NCBI RefSeq assembly: GCF_000017505.1
Contig: NC_009675.1
Location: forward strand, 1,240,001 to 1,304,000
From: Anaeromyxobacter sp. Fw109-5
GTDB lineage: Bacteria > Myxococcota > Myxococcia > Myxococcales > Anaeromyxobacteraceae
Direction of reading: 5' to 3'
DNA length: 64,000 nucleotides
Position numbers and translations under genes: made by a program
In this document: positions 20,506-28,418 of the stretch, piece after piece
How the letters are laid out: every line of letters starts with the position of its first letter
Position numbering within the stretch: position 1 is the first letter of the stretch
The notes under the pieces: generated by a model
What the model saw: only the letters and a program-made list of their open reading frames with translations
Told to the model about the DNA's origin: nothing
The model's database searches: none

Positions 20506-21182
20506 CGGCGCCCCCCCGCCGGCGCGTTGCCGGTGAACGTGCGGGAGCGGAACAGGTGGACGTCGCTGCCGGCGTCGGGCTCGCGCAGGAGGAAGCTCGC
20601 GACGGCGCCGAGCACGCTGCGGGTCGCCCCCGCGGTGCGCGTGCCCGCCGACGGGTTCGCGATGTACTCGCGGGTGCGCTGGAGCTGCTCGCGCGAGACC
20701 GGGTTCACCTCGACGCGCGCCTCGAGCCGGTACGCCGAGGCGGGGAGCGACTGGGACGGCCCGAGGTCGACGCCGCGGACGTCCGAGAGGAAGCGGCGCA
20801 GGGCCGCGAAGTCCGGGAGCACGTGGCGGACGCCCCAGGGAGCGCGCGGGTCCTTCACCGTCACCGTGTAGGTCTCCTCCCACACGTCGAAGAGGATCTC
20901 CACGATCCGGCCGTACAGCGCAACCGGCGCGCGGGAGCCCTCGGGGACGACGGACACGTAGATCGCCACGACGTTGGTGAGGCCGTTTCCGAACTCGTCC
21001 TCCGCGGACGCCGGGAACGCCGGGGAGATGTCCACCGTCGCCTCCGCCCGGCCGGCGCGCGTCGCCAGCAGGGCCGGGAGCGGCGCGGGCGTGGCCGCCT
21101 CGGCGCCGAGCGCGATCGCCGCGGCGATCGCGGCGAGCAGGAGGCGGGCCGTCGGCCGCCGCTGGGGGAGCGCGCGCGTCAC
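20502..21182 (-). CDS. Exported protein, DUF4390-like
   Basis: 226 aa. An arginine start and a hydrophobic stretch (ARLLLAAIAAAIALGAEA) form a signal peptide. The rest is a soluble beta-rich domain with WEETYTVTVKDP and a conserved-looking SAYRLEARVEVNP segment, in keeping with DUF4390, a family often found next to NtrY kinases. That assignment is tentative. The GTG start overlaps the stop of the BamA-like gene, and its own stop overlaps the kinase start, so the three are translated as a unit. It probably acts in the periplasm, perhaps feeding a signal to the kinase. Confidence 0.65.
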   Translation of the reverse strand: MTRALPQRRPTARLLLAAIAAAIALGAEAATPAPLPALLATRAGRAEATVDISPAFPASAEDEFGNGLTNVVAIYVSVVPEGSRAPVALYGRIVEILFDVWEETYTVTVKDPRAPWGVRHVLPDFAALRRFLSDVRGVDLGPSQSLPASAYRLEARVEVNPVSREQLQRTREYIANPSAGTRTAGATRSVLGAVASFLLREPDAGSDVHLFRSRTFTGNAPAGGRR

Positions 21183-22582
21183 AGCAGGTTGTCCACCAGG
21201 TAGCCGAGCGAGGCGTTGAACACGCCCACGGGCGTGTCGAGGCGGAGCGCCACCTCGGCCGACACGGGCGAGCGCGAGAAGTGGGTGCGCGCGCCGCCCA
21301 GGGTCTCCGTCGAGTACACGCCGCGCAGGCCGAGCGCGAGGTAGCCCCGCCGGAAGAACACCTGGCGCTGCCAGAGCGGCACCGCGTACTCGACCCCGGC
21401 CATCGCGACGAAGGCGTCGTAGCGGGAGTCGGTGGAGAAGTTGAGCTCGAGCGAGCGCGCCAGCGCGGGACCGACCGCGAAGTAGGAGAAGTCGGCCGGG
21501 TAGAACCGCTCGAAGAACGGCGCGCTGCCCTGCGCGGCGCCCAGCGCGGTCTGCAGCCGGAGCGGCTGGCCCAGCAGGCCGTAGGCCGTCTCGAGCTGCA
21601 AGAGATAGCGGCTGTACTCGTAGTCGCTGCCGAGCAGCTTCGAGCCGAACGTCACCTGGGCGAGGGCGCGGAGCCCGTCGCGGGGCAGGAAGAAGTCGTC
21701 GCGGGTGTCGAGCTCGTAGGTCCCCGTGAGCGCCGACAGGCGCGAGGTCCCCGGGAGCAGGGCGGGCGCGTCCCCCGGCTCGGCCGGGACGCCCGCGGCG
21801 AGCTCGCGGAGCCGCTCGAACCGGTAGCTCGCGAGGAGCCGCTCGAAGGCCCCCGGCCGGATCCCGATCGTGCCCTCGAACGAGGCGCGCTGGTAGCGCA
21901 GTCGCGGCGCCGCGCCGTAGTCGTCGCCGTAGAGGTCGCAGTCGGGGTCCCCGCAGGCGAGCTCCTCGCCGCGCACGAGCAGGATCGTCGCCCCGAGCAC
22001 GAGGCCGCGCGGGCCGCGCCCGAGCGGCAGGTCCGGGGCGAAGAAGCTCCCGCGCAACGCGAAGCGATCGGGGTCCTGCGGCCTCCCCGCCGGCGAGCCG
22101 CCGTAGACGAACGCGCCGGAGAGCCCGAACCCGCGGCCCAGGAAGTTCTGCTGCGAGAGCCCGAGGCCGCCGTAGATGGGCTGCGGCCCGGTCGAGCCGA
22201 GGACCAGGTCCGTCACGAGGAGCGTGTTGCGCTCCGAGACGTCGAAGACGAGCACCACGAGCCCGCGCTCGCTGCCGCGCTCCACCCGCGTGTCCACCCG
22301 GGAGAACCAGCCGAGCTGGAGCAGCCGGAGCCGCGACAGGAAGACGCGCTCCTCGTCGAGGAGGTCGCCCTCCACGACGAGCAGGTGCCGCCGCACCTCC
22401 GCCTCGCGCGCGTGGTGGAGCCCGGTGACGGCGATGCGCTCGACCGTGTAACGCCGGGTGACCGGCAACGGGAGGGCCTCGGGAGCGGCGGCGGCGTGCG
22501 CCAGCGACGGGTCGGGAGGCGCGGCGTCGCCTGCCGCTCGAGCGAGGGTGATCGCCAGGACGGCGGGGAGGAGCGCGTTCAT
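21179..22582 (-). CDS. BamA/Omp85-family outer-membrane protein (short, one POTRA-like domain)
   Basis: 467 aa. Signal peptide (MNALLPAVLAITLARAAG), then a POTRA-like unit near residues 44-115 (YTVERIAVTGLHHAREAEV ... FSRVDTRVERG). A C-terminal 16-strand-type barrel of the surface-antigen family follows, with YGGLGLSQQNFLGRGFGLSG at its start and a final hydrophobic NASLGYLVDNLL. With one or two POTRA units it is smaller than true BamA, which is present at 32735. It could be a TamA-like or specialised export pore. It heads the coupled operon with the DUF4390-like protein and the NtrY-like kinase, so that kinase may monitor envelope state. Confidence 0.8.
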   Translation of the reverse strand: MNALLPAVLAITLARAAGDAAPPDPSLAHAAAAPEALPLPVTRRYTVERIAVTGLHHAREAEVRRHLLVVEGDLLDEERVFLSRLRLLQLGWFSRVDTRVERGSERGLVVLVFDVSERNTLLVTDLVLGSTGPQPIYGGLGLSQQNFLGRGFGLSGAFVYGGSPAGRPQDPDRFALRGSFFAPDLPLGRGPRGLVLGATILLVRGEELACGDPDCDLYGDDYGAAPRLRYQRASFEGTIGIRPGAFERLLASYRFERLRELAAGVPAEPGDAPALLPGTSRLSALTGTYELDTRDDFFLPRDGLRALAQVTFGSKLLGSDYEYSRYLLQLETAYGLLGQPLRLQTALGAAQGSAPFFERFYPADFSYFAVGPALARSLELNFSTDSRYDAFVAMAGVEYAVPLWQRQVFFRRGYLALGLRGVYSTETLGGARTHFSRSPVSAEVALRLDTPVGVFNASLGYLVDNLL

Positions 22583-22591
22583 CGGCGGGCG

Positions 22592-22597
22592 ATTGTA
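22592..22597 (-). promoter_or_regulatory. -10-like box of the BamA-like operon
   Basis: TACAAT on the minus strand, exactly 9 nt before the ATG at 22582, the same geometry as the response regulator and patatin genes. No clear -35 (AGGCCA at the matching position). Confidence 0.4.
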
Positions 22598-22644
22598 GGC
22601 GAAGAGCGGCCCGCTGGCCTGGACGCTGCGCTCGGTGGATGTAT

Positions 22645-24582
22645 TCAGCGCCCGGGCGAGGGGGAGACGGCGCGCCGCAGGGCGAGGTAGGCCTCGAGCG
22701 TCGCGACGTGGAGCGGATCGGCCGCCAGCGCCGCCTCGTACGCGGCGAGCGCCGCGCCCGAGTTGCCCAGCTTGCGGGCCACCTCGGCCCGCGACCGCTG
22801 CCGGCTCGCCTCGGCCTCGCGCCCCGGGGTGGCCGCGAGCAGCTGCGCGCGGCGGGCGTCCACGAGCGCCCGCGGGACGCCGGCCGCGAGGCAGCGCGCG
22901 ACCCCGAGCGCGTTCCCGCGCTCGCCGTCGTGGGCGAGCCGGGCGGTGGGCGTCGCGAGCGCGGCCTGGGCGGCGTCGAGCCGCACGAGGAGCGCCGTCG
23001 CGCGCGCGGGGTGGTCGGCGGCGCCCGGCCGGGTCCGGGCGGCCTCGAGCGCCTCCCGCACCCCGCGCACCGCCCGCCGCACGTCCGCGAACTCCGCCTC
23101 GGGAGGGACGCCCAGGAACCCGTAGTGATCGGCCCCGGCGCGCCCCTCGAGGTCGCGCAGCAGCGGCTCGCCGCCCGGCGCGGGCGACTCCGGGGGGGCG
23201 GGGCGCTGGGCGTCCGCGAGCGTCGCGATCGCGGCGCGCGCCTCCGGGGCCAGGTCGACGAACTGGACGGCGAACCCCGGCTCCATCCGCCAGCCCTCCG
23301 CCTCGGCCGGCGAGACGTGGCGCACCACCTCGGCGGCGACCGCGAGCGGCGCTCGCAGCGCGGAGTGCGAGAGGGAGAGGCGGAGGCGCGACAGGAGCGG
23401 AGGGAGCCCGCCGTCCGCGCGGAGGAAGGCGCCGCTGCGGGTGAGCTCGCGGAGCGGCAGCCTCGCCGGCACGCCGGAGCCGAAGCGCACCTCCGCCTCG
23501 AGCGCGGGCCGTGCGGGATCGCGCTTCTGGCTCCCGGCCCCGCCCGCGGGGAGCCTTGGCGGCGAGGGAGGGGGCGTGCGCAGCGGGAGGTCCCCCCGCG
23601 CCCCCCGGAGCGCCGCGGAGAAGGCGGCCATGTCCGCGAAGCGGGCGCAGGGATCCTTCTCGAGCGCGCGGAGGATCGCGCGCTCCAGCGCCGGGGAGAC
23701 CGGTGCGAGCTCGGACGGCCGGGGCGGAGCGGTCTTCAGGTGCGCGAGCAGCAGCGGCGCGATGCCGCGCCCGGTGAACGGGAGGCGCCCGGTCGCGAGC
23801 TCGAAGGCGATCACGCCGAGGGCGTACACGTCGGTGCGCGCGTCGATGGGCCCGTCCTCGCACTGCTCGGGCGCCATGTACTCGGGCGTGCCGACGATCA
23901 CCCCGGACTCGGTGCGCCCCGCCGCGCGCGCCCCGCGCAGCTTGGCGATCCCGAAGTCCACGAGCTTCACGAAGTCGCGCCGGCCCCGGCGCTGCACGAG
24001 GAAGACGTTCTCCGGCTTGAGATCGCGATGGACGACCCCGTGGTCGTGCGCGCACTGGAGCGCGTCGCACAGCTGGAGGAGCACGTCGAGGGCGAGCTCC
24101 GGCGCGAGCGGGCCGCCGCGGACCCGTTCGGCCAGCGTCTCGCCGTCCAGGTACTCCATCACGTAGTAGTACCGGTGCGGCGGCAGCGCCGAGAGGTCGT
24201 AGATCCCGACGATGTTCTCGTGGCCGATGAGGTTGACCGCGCGCGCCTCGTCGTAGAAGCGCGACACCCCCTGAGCGTCGGTGGCCATCGTCTCGTGCAG
24301 GAACTTCACCGCGACGCGGCTCCCGATGACGGGGTGCTCGGCCAGGTACACCGTCCCCATCCCGCCGCGGCCGAGAAGCTTCAAGATCTGAAAGCTGCCG
24401 ACCAGCGTCCCGACGAGCGGATCCACGAGGGGGCCCGGGCGGTCGGGCTCGGCGCCGGCAGCGGCGGGGCCGAAGGCGAGCGTGGGGAGGGGGGACGAGC
24501 AGGGCACGCCTTCCCGATGCCCGGCGCCGCACCTCGGGCAGACGGTGGATCCCCCCGTGTTCGACGTTGCCGTACGGTGCAC
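22645..24582 (-). CDS. Ser/Thr kinase fused to PilZ-like and J/TPR-like domains
   Basis: 645 aa. N-terminal cysteine knuckle CPRCGAGHREGVPC (15-28) may bind zinc. The kinase domain (about 64-330) is complete: GRGGMGTVY (71-79), K93, HRDLKPEN (185-192, D187), DFG (209-211) and APE. Residues about 355-475 look like a divergent PilZ domain (LRELTRSGAFLRADGG then EPGFAVQFVDL), a fold that often binds cyclic di-GMP. A J-domain-like segment DHYGFLGVPPEAEFADVRRA follows, then a helical TPR-like tail. There is no membrane helix. The GTG start has GGGGG upstream and sits within a palindrome (see 24542-24596). It may link phosphorylation to a second messenger, by inference. Confidence 0.85.
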   Translation of the reverse strand: MHRTATSNTGGSTVCPRCGAGHREGVPCSSPLPTLAFGPAAAGAEPDRPGPLVDPLVGTLVGSFQILKLLGRGGMGTVYLAEHPVIGSRVAVKFLHETMATDAQGVSRFYDEARAVNLIGHENIVGIYDLSALPPHRYYYVMEYLDGETLAERVRGGPLAPELALDVLLQLCDALQCAHDHGVVHRDLKPENVFLVQRRGRRDFVKLVDFGIAKLRGARAAGRTESGVIVGTPEYMAPEQCEDGPIDARTDVYALGVIAFELATGRLPFTGRGIAPLLLAHLKTAPPRPSELAPVSPALERAILRALEKDPCARFADMAAFSAALRGARGDLPLRTPPPSPPRLPAGGAGSQKRDPARPALEAEVRFGSGVPARLPLRELTRSGAFLRADGGLPPLLSRLRLSLSHSALRAPLAVAAEVVRHVSPAEAEGWRMEPGFAVQFVDLAPEARAAIATLADAQRPAPPESPAPGGEPLLRDLEGRAGADHYGFLGVPPEAEFADVRRAVRGVREALEAARTRPGAADHPARATALLVRLDAAQAALATPTARLAHDGERGNALGVARCLAAGVPRALVDARRAQLLAATPGREAEASRQRSRAEVARKLGNSGAALAAYEAALAADPLHVATLEAYLALRRAVSPSPGR

Positions 24583-24596
24583 CGTGCCCCCACCGT
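24542..24596. promoter_or_regulatory. cluster of four ACGGTG half-sites around the kinase start
   Basis: ACGGTG at 24542 and 24574 on the plus strand, and its complement CACCGT at 24580 and 24591. The middle pair forms the 12-bp perfect palindrome ACGGTGCACCGT (24574-24585), which covers the kinase GTG start. Such a cluster in 55 bp looks like an operator array, although part is coding. Confidence 0.35.
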
Positions 24597-24747
24597 TGCG
24601 AGATTCCAGCCTACCAGAGGCTCCCCGTCGCCCCAGCCCCGCGCAGGGGGGACACGCACCACGTCACGGCGTCGCTGCGGCGAGGTGGCGCCCCGGGAAA
24701 CCCCTTGCGAACCAAGGCGAACCCGGACTTTTCTCTCCCACACAGCC

Positions 24748-25989
24748 ATGGCCGATCTCAGGAAGATGACCGTCGAGAGCTTGCGCGAGCTCGCCCGGAA
24801 GGTGCTCGGTCCGGGGCAGTCCCGGAAGACGAAGAAGGAGCTCGTCGCCGCGCTCGAGGCGGCGGAGCGGAAGGCAGCCCCCGAGGCGAAGCGCACCACC
24901 GGCGCGAAGGCGCGCGCGGCGGCGAGCCGCGCCGCCGAGACCACGGGCAAGGCCGTCCGTGCCGCGAAGAAGGCCGGGAAGGCGGCGAAGGAGGGCGCGC
25001 GCGCGGCGGCCCGCGCCAGCAAGACGGCGGCAGCCAGCGTCTCCGGGGGAATGCGCGACGCCGCCAAGGGGGTCAGGCCGCCCAAGGCGAAGGTCGCGAA
25101 GGTCGCCGCGGCGATCGCGGGCGCCGCGGCAGGCGCCGCGGCCGGCGCGATGGCCGGCGTGGCGGCGGGCGTCTCCGCCGCCCGCGCGAGGCGCCGGAAG
25201 ATCGGCAACGGGAAGCCCGGCGGCATCGCGCCGGATCCCGAGGGGTACTTCGTGGCGCGCGTGCGCGGCGAGGAGGCGGTGCGCGAGGCGCCTTACCCGA
25301 TGACCGAGACCACCGCGGACGTGCCGGAGGCGTTCCGCGCCGTCGAGCTCGCCGAGGAGGGCTTCGAGGGCGGCGAGGTCTACGAGGAGCAGCTCGGGGA
25401 GCTGCCCTGGGGATACGGCGACGACGCGTTCGTCGCCCTGCCGCGCGATCCGCGGACCCTCTTCCTCTACTGGGACTTCGCGCAGGAGACCGCGCGGGGC
25501 GCGTTCGCAGGCCTGGAGCACCCGCGCGTCGAGCTGCGCGTCTTCGCGCGCGACGGCGGCGGATGGGAGCCGGTGCGCACGGTCGAGTTCGCCCTCGAGT
25601 CGCGCGGGTACTACGTGCACGACCTCACGCCGGGTCGCGTCTACCGCGCCGAGATCCACGCGGTGGACCGCCGCGGCCAGCAGCGCCAGCTCGGCCGTGG
25701 CTCGAACGAGATGATGCTGCCGCCGCTCGGGCCCTCCGCGGTGATCGACGATCGCTTCATCCGCATCCCGTGGGAGGTGCCGCTCGGGCGGCTGCTCGGG
25801 CCCGGCCACGCGGGCGGCCCGTTCTCGGCGGAGGCGCGCGCGCTGCTCGCGCGGCTCAGCGACTGGTCGCGCTTCGCCGGCCGCCCCGGCGGCGGCAGCG
25901 CCGGCGGCGTGGGTGGCCGGCCGACCTCGCCGGCGGTGTCGTCGCCGAGCTCTCCCTTCGGAGGCTTCGGGCCCGGGGAGGGCGCGTAG
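24748..25989 (+). CDS. DUF4912 protein with Rho-N/SAP-like head and histone-H1-like region
   Basis: 413 aa. Residues 1-40 (MADLRKMTVESLRELARKVL, then KTKKELVAALE) form a Rho-N/SAP-like helical motif. Residues 41-118 are Ala/Lys/Arg-rich like histone H1 (AAKKAGKAAKEGARAAARA). Residues 119-145 are an Ala/Gly hydrophobic glycine-zipper stretch. The DUF4912 domain (about 225-335) contains ALPRDPRTLFLYWDF and HDLTPGRVYRAEIH. The tail is Gly/Ser/Pro-rich. DUF4912 commonly sits beside GH57 enzymes; here the GH57 ATG follows the stop directly. A scaffold or glucan-binding partner is likely. The basic region might instead bind DNA or polyphosphate. Confidence 0.85.
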   Translation: MADLRKMTVESLRELARKVLGPGQSRKTKKELVAALEAAERKAAPEAKRTTGAKARAAASRAAETTGKAVRAAKKAGKAAKEGARAAARASKTAAASVSGGMRDAAKGVRPPKAKVAKVAAAIAGAAAGAAAGAMAGVAAGVSAARARRRKIGNGKPGGIAPDPEGYFVARVRGEEAVREAPYPMTETTADVPEAFRAVELAEEGFEGGEVYEEQLGELPWGYGDDAFVALPRDPRTLFLYWDFAQETARGAFAGLEHPRVELRVFARDGGGWEPVRTVEFALESRGYYVHDLTPGRVYRAEIHAVDRRGQQRQLGRGSNEMMLPPLGPSAVIDDRFIRIPWEVPLGRLLGPGHAGGPFSAEARALLARLSDWSRFAGRPGGGSAGGVGGRPTSPAVSSPSSPFGGFGPGEGA

Positions 25990-27588
25990 ATGGCGCACGA
26001 GGTCCTCGGCTACGTCGTCCTCCACCTGCACGCCCACCTGCCGTTCGTTCGTCACCCCGAGTACGACGAGTTCCTCGAGGAAGACTGGCTCTACGAGGCG
26101 ATCAGCGAGACGTACCTGCCGCTGCTCAAGATCTTCGATCGGGCGACGGACGAGGGGATCCCGTTCCGGATCTCGATGACCATGACGCCGCCGCTCGTCG
26201 CCATGCTCCGCGACGAGCTGCTCATGGCGCGCTACGCGCGCCGGCTCGACACGCTGTGCGAGCTCGCGGACAAGGAGGTCCACCGCACCCGGAACGACGG
26301 GACGTTCCACGGCCTCGCCCTCCACTACCAGCGGGAGTTCCGCGAGCTGCGCGAGCTCTTCAACGATCGCTACCGCCGCGACCTGGTCGGCGCGTTCCGG
26401 CGGCTCGAGGAGGCGGGCCGGCTCGAGATCGTCACCTGCGGCGCGACGCACGGGTTCCTGCCGCTCATGCAGCCGTACCCGGAGGCGGTGCGGGCGCAGA
26501 TCGCGGTGGCCGCCCGCCACCACCGCCGCCACTTCGGCAAGGATCCCGTGGGGATCTGGCTGCCCGAGTGCGGCTACTTCCCGGGCGCCGACGCGTTCCT
26601 CGCCGAGGAGAACATCCGCTACTTCTTCGTGGACACGCACGGGGTCACGGACGCGACGCCGCGGCCGCGCTACGGCGTGTACGCCCCCATCTACACCCCC
26701 ACCGGCCCGGCCGCCTTCGGACGCGACGCCGAGTCGTCGATGCAGGTGTGGAGCTCCGAGTCGGGCTACCCGGGCGACCCCGACTACCGGGAGTTCTACC
26801 GGGACGTCGGCTGGGACCTCGACTACGAGTACGTGAAGCCGTACATCCAGCCCACCGGCCAGCGCAAGAACGTCGGCATCAAGTACTTCCGCATCACCGG
26901 CAAGACCGCCCACAAGGAGCCGTACGACCCGGTCCGCGCGCGCGAGCGGGCCGCCCAGCACGCGGGGAACTTCATGTTCAACCGCGAGCGGCAGATCGAG
27001 CACCTCGCCTCGCGCATGGGCGGGGTGAGGCCGATCGTGGTCTCGCCGTACGACGCGGAGCTCTACGGCCACTGGTGGTACGAGGGGCCGCTCTTCATCG
27101 ACTTCCTCATCCGCAAGATCGCCTTCGACCAGCGCATCTTCCGGCTCGCCACGCCCAGCGACTACCTGCGCGAGAACCCGGAGCAGCAGCTCGCCACCCC
27201 GCCGCTCTGCTCCTGGGGCGCGGGGGGCTACGCGGGCGTGTGGCTCGACGGCTCGAACGACTGGATCTACCGGCACCTGCACAAGGCCGCGGAGCGGATG
27301 ATCGCCCTCGCCCGCGACTACCGCGAACCGAGCGAGCTCGAGCGGCGCGCGCTCGACCAGGCCGCGCGCGAGCTGCTCCTCGCCCAGTCCTCGGACTGGG
27401 CCTTCATCATGAAGACCGGGACGATGGTGGACTACGCGATCCGCCGCACGAAGGAGCACGTGCTCCGCTTCACGAAGCTGCACGACCAGCTCCGCGCCGG
27501 CCAGATCGATCCGGAGTGGCTGGCCCACGCGGAGTCGAGAGACAACCTCTTCCCCGAGATCGACTACCGGCTGTACGCCCCGCGGTAG
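25990..27588 (+). CDS. GH57 1,4-alpha-glucan branching enzyme
   Basis: 532 aa. GH57 barrel with HLHAHLPFVRHPE (12-24), GATHGFLPL (151-159), nucleophile E193 in GIWLPECGY and acid/base D355 in SPYDAELYGHWWYEG. The helical C-terminal DUF1957 region of the branching-enzyme subgroup follows (SSDWAFIMKTGTMVDYA). It creates alpha-1,6 branches in glycogen-like glucan. It follows the DUF4912 gene with no gap, so the two are co-expressed. It complements GlgX (13293), although the genes are ~10 kb apart and on opposite strands. Confidence 0.9.
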   Translation: MAHEVLGYVVLHLHAHLPFVRHPEYDEFLEEDWLYEAISETYLPLLKIFDRATDEGIPFRISMTMTPPLVAMLRDELLMARYARRLDTLCELADKEVHRTRNDGTFHGLALHYQREFRELRELFNDRYRRDLVGAFRRLEEAGRLEIVTCGATHGFLPLMQPYPEAVRAQIAVAARHHRRHFGKDPVGIWLPECGYFPGADAFLAEENIRYFFVDTHGVTDATPRPRYGVYAPIYTPTGPAAFGRDAESSMQVWSSESGYPGDPDYREFYRDVGWDLDYEYVKPYIQPTGQRKNVGIKYFRITGKTAHKEPYDPVRARERAAQHAGNFMFNRERQIEHLASRMGGVRPIVVSPYDAELYGHWWYEGPLFIDFLIRKIAFDQRIFRLATPSDYLRENPEQQLATPPLCSWGAGGYAGVWLDGSNDWIYRHLHKAAERMIALARDYREPSELERRALDQAARELLLAQSSDWAFIMKTGTMVDYAIRRTKEHVLRFTKLHDQLRAGQIDPEWLAHAESRDNLFPEIDYRLYAPR

Positions 27589-27672
27589 AGGCGCGGCCCG
27601 CCCGCCTGTCCCACGAGCACCCTCTTGCGCGCATGTCCGCTTCCGGCGGACGGTGTGCGGAAAGGGGAGTTC

Positions 27673-28299
27673 ATGCTCGCACACCGTCTCACCTGTCTTT
27701 CCCGCCTCGCCCTCGTCGGAGCCGTCCTGGTCGCCGGCTGCTCCGAGCGGGCGCCCAGCGCAGCAGCACGAGACGACCAGGGCGATCCGCCGGGCGCGGT
27801 GGGCGGAGGCGAGCTGGGCGGTGGGGTCGGCGGTGACACCGGCGATGGCGTCGGCGACGACAGCGGCGGCGATGGCGATGGCGGTGGTGACGACGGGGGC
27901 GGCGGTGGCGACGACGACGGCGGCGGTGGCGACGACGGCGGCGGCTCCGTGCTGCGCGTCGGCATCGACGTGAAGCCGGGCACCGCCGGCGCGGCGCCGA
28001 TCCAGCTCGGCGCGGGGGGAAAGGTCCCGGTGGCGATCCTCGGCGCACCTGCGTTCGACGTCACCGCGATCGAGCTCACGTCGATCCGCTTCGCGGGCGC
28101 CCCCCTCGCGCGCCGCGGGCGCGCCGGGCCGATGGCCGCGCTCGAGGACGTGGACGGCGACGGGCGCGAGGATCTCGTCTGCCACTTCGAGGTGGCGGAG
28201 CTCGAGCTCTCGGGGACGGCGACCGTCGCCGGGCTGGAGGGAAGCACCGGCGACGGCGCGCGCTTCGCGGGGGAGGACGCGATCCGCACCGTCCCGTAG
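27673..28299 (+). CDS. Lipoprotein with Asp/Gly-rich linker and C-terminal VKPG domain
   Basis: 208 aa. The start at ATG 27673 has GGGGAG 5 nt upstream. A type II signal peptide ends in the lipobox LVAGC (Cys23). Residues about 34-92 are almost only Gly and Asp with a few Ser, a flexible and highly acidic spacer able to bind cations. The C-terminal ~110 residues contain IDVKPGTAGAAPIQLG, VPVAILG, FDVTAIELTSIRFAG and EDVDGDGREDLVCHF. This is a beta-sandwich-like module with a calcium-style DxDGD loop, seen in many myxobacterial and planctomycete surface proteins. No enzyme residues are visible. It probably sits at the envelope surface. Function unknown. Confidence 0.75.
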   Translation: MLAHRLTCLSRLALVGAVLVAGCSERAPSAAARDDQGDPPGAVGGGELGGGVGGDTGDGVGDDSGGDGDGGGDDGGGGGDDDGGGGDDGGGSVLRVGIDVKPGTAGAAPIQLGAGGKVPVAILGAPAFDVTAIELTSIRFAGAPLARRGRAGPMAALEDVDGDGREDLVCHFEVAELELSGTATVAGLEGSTGDGARFAGEDAIRTVP

Positions 28300-28357
28300 C
28301 GGCGGTCTCGCGTCGCGGCGCCGCGGGGAAGCGCGCGCCTCCGCCGGCGTTCTCGCG

Positions 28358-28386
28358 TTGACGGGGCGGGCCGGCCCGACTAGCCT
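28358..28386 (+). promoter_or_regulatory. sigma-70 promoter of lysS-lolC/E-lolD
   Basis: -35 TTGACG (28358-28363), 17-bp spacer, -10 TAGCCT (28381-28386), giving a start near 28393 and a ~26-nt leader before lysS. Confidence 0.6.
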
Positions 28387-28418
28387 CGCCGCACGCTTTT
28401 CCCCGTCGAAACCGAGAC

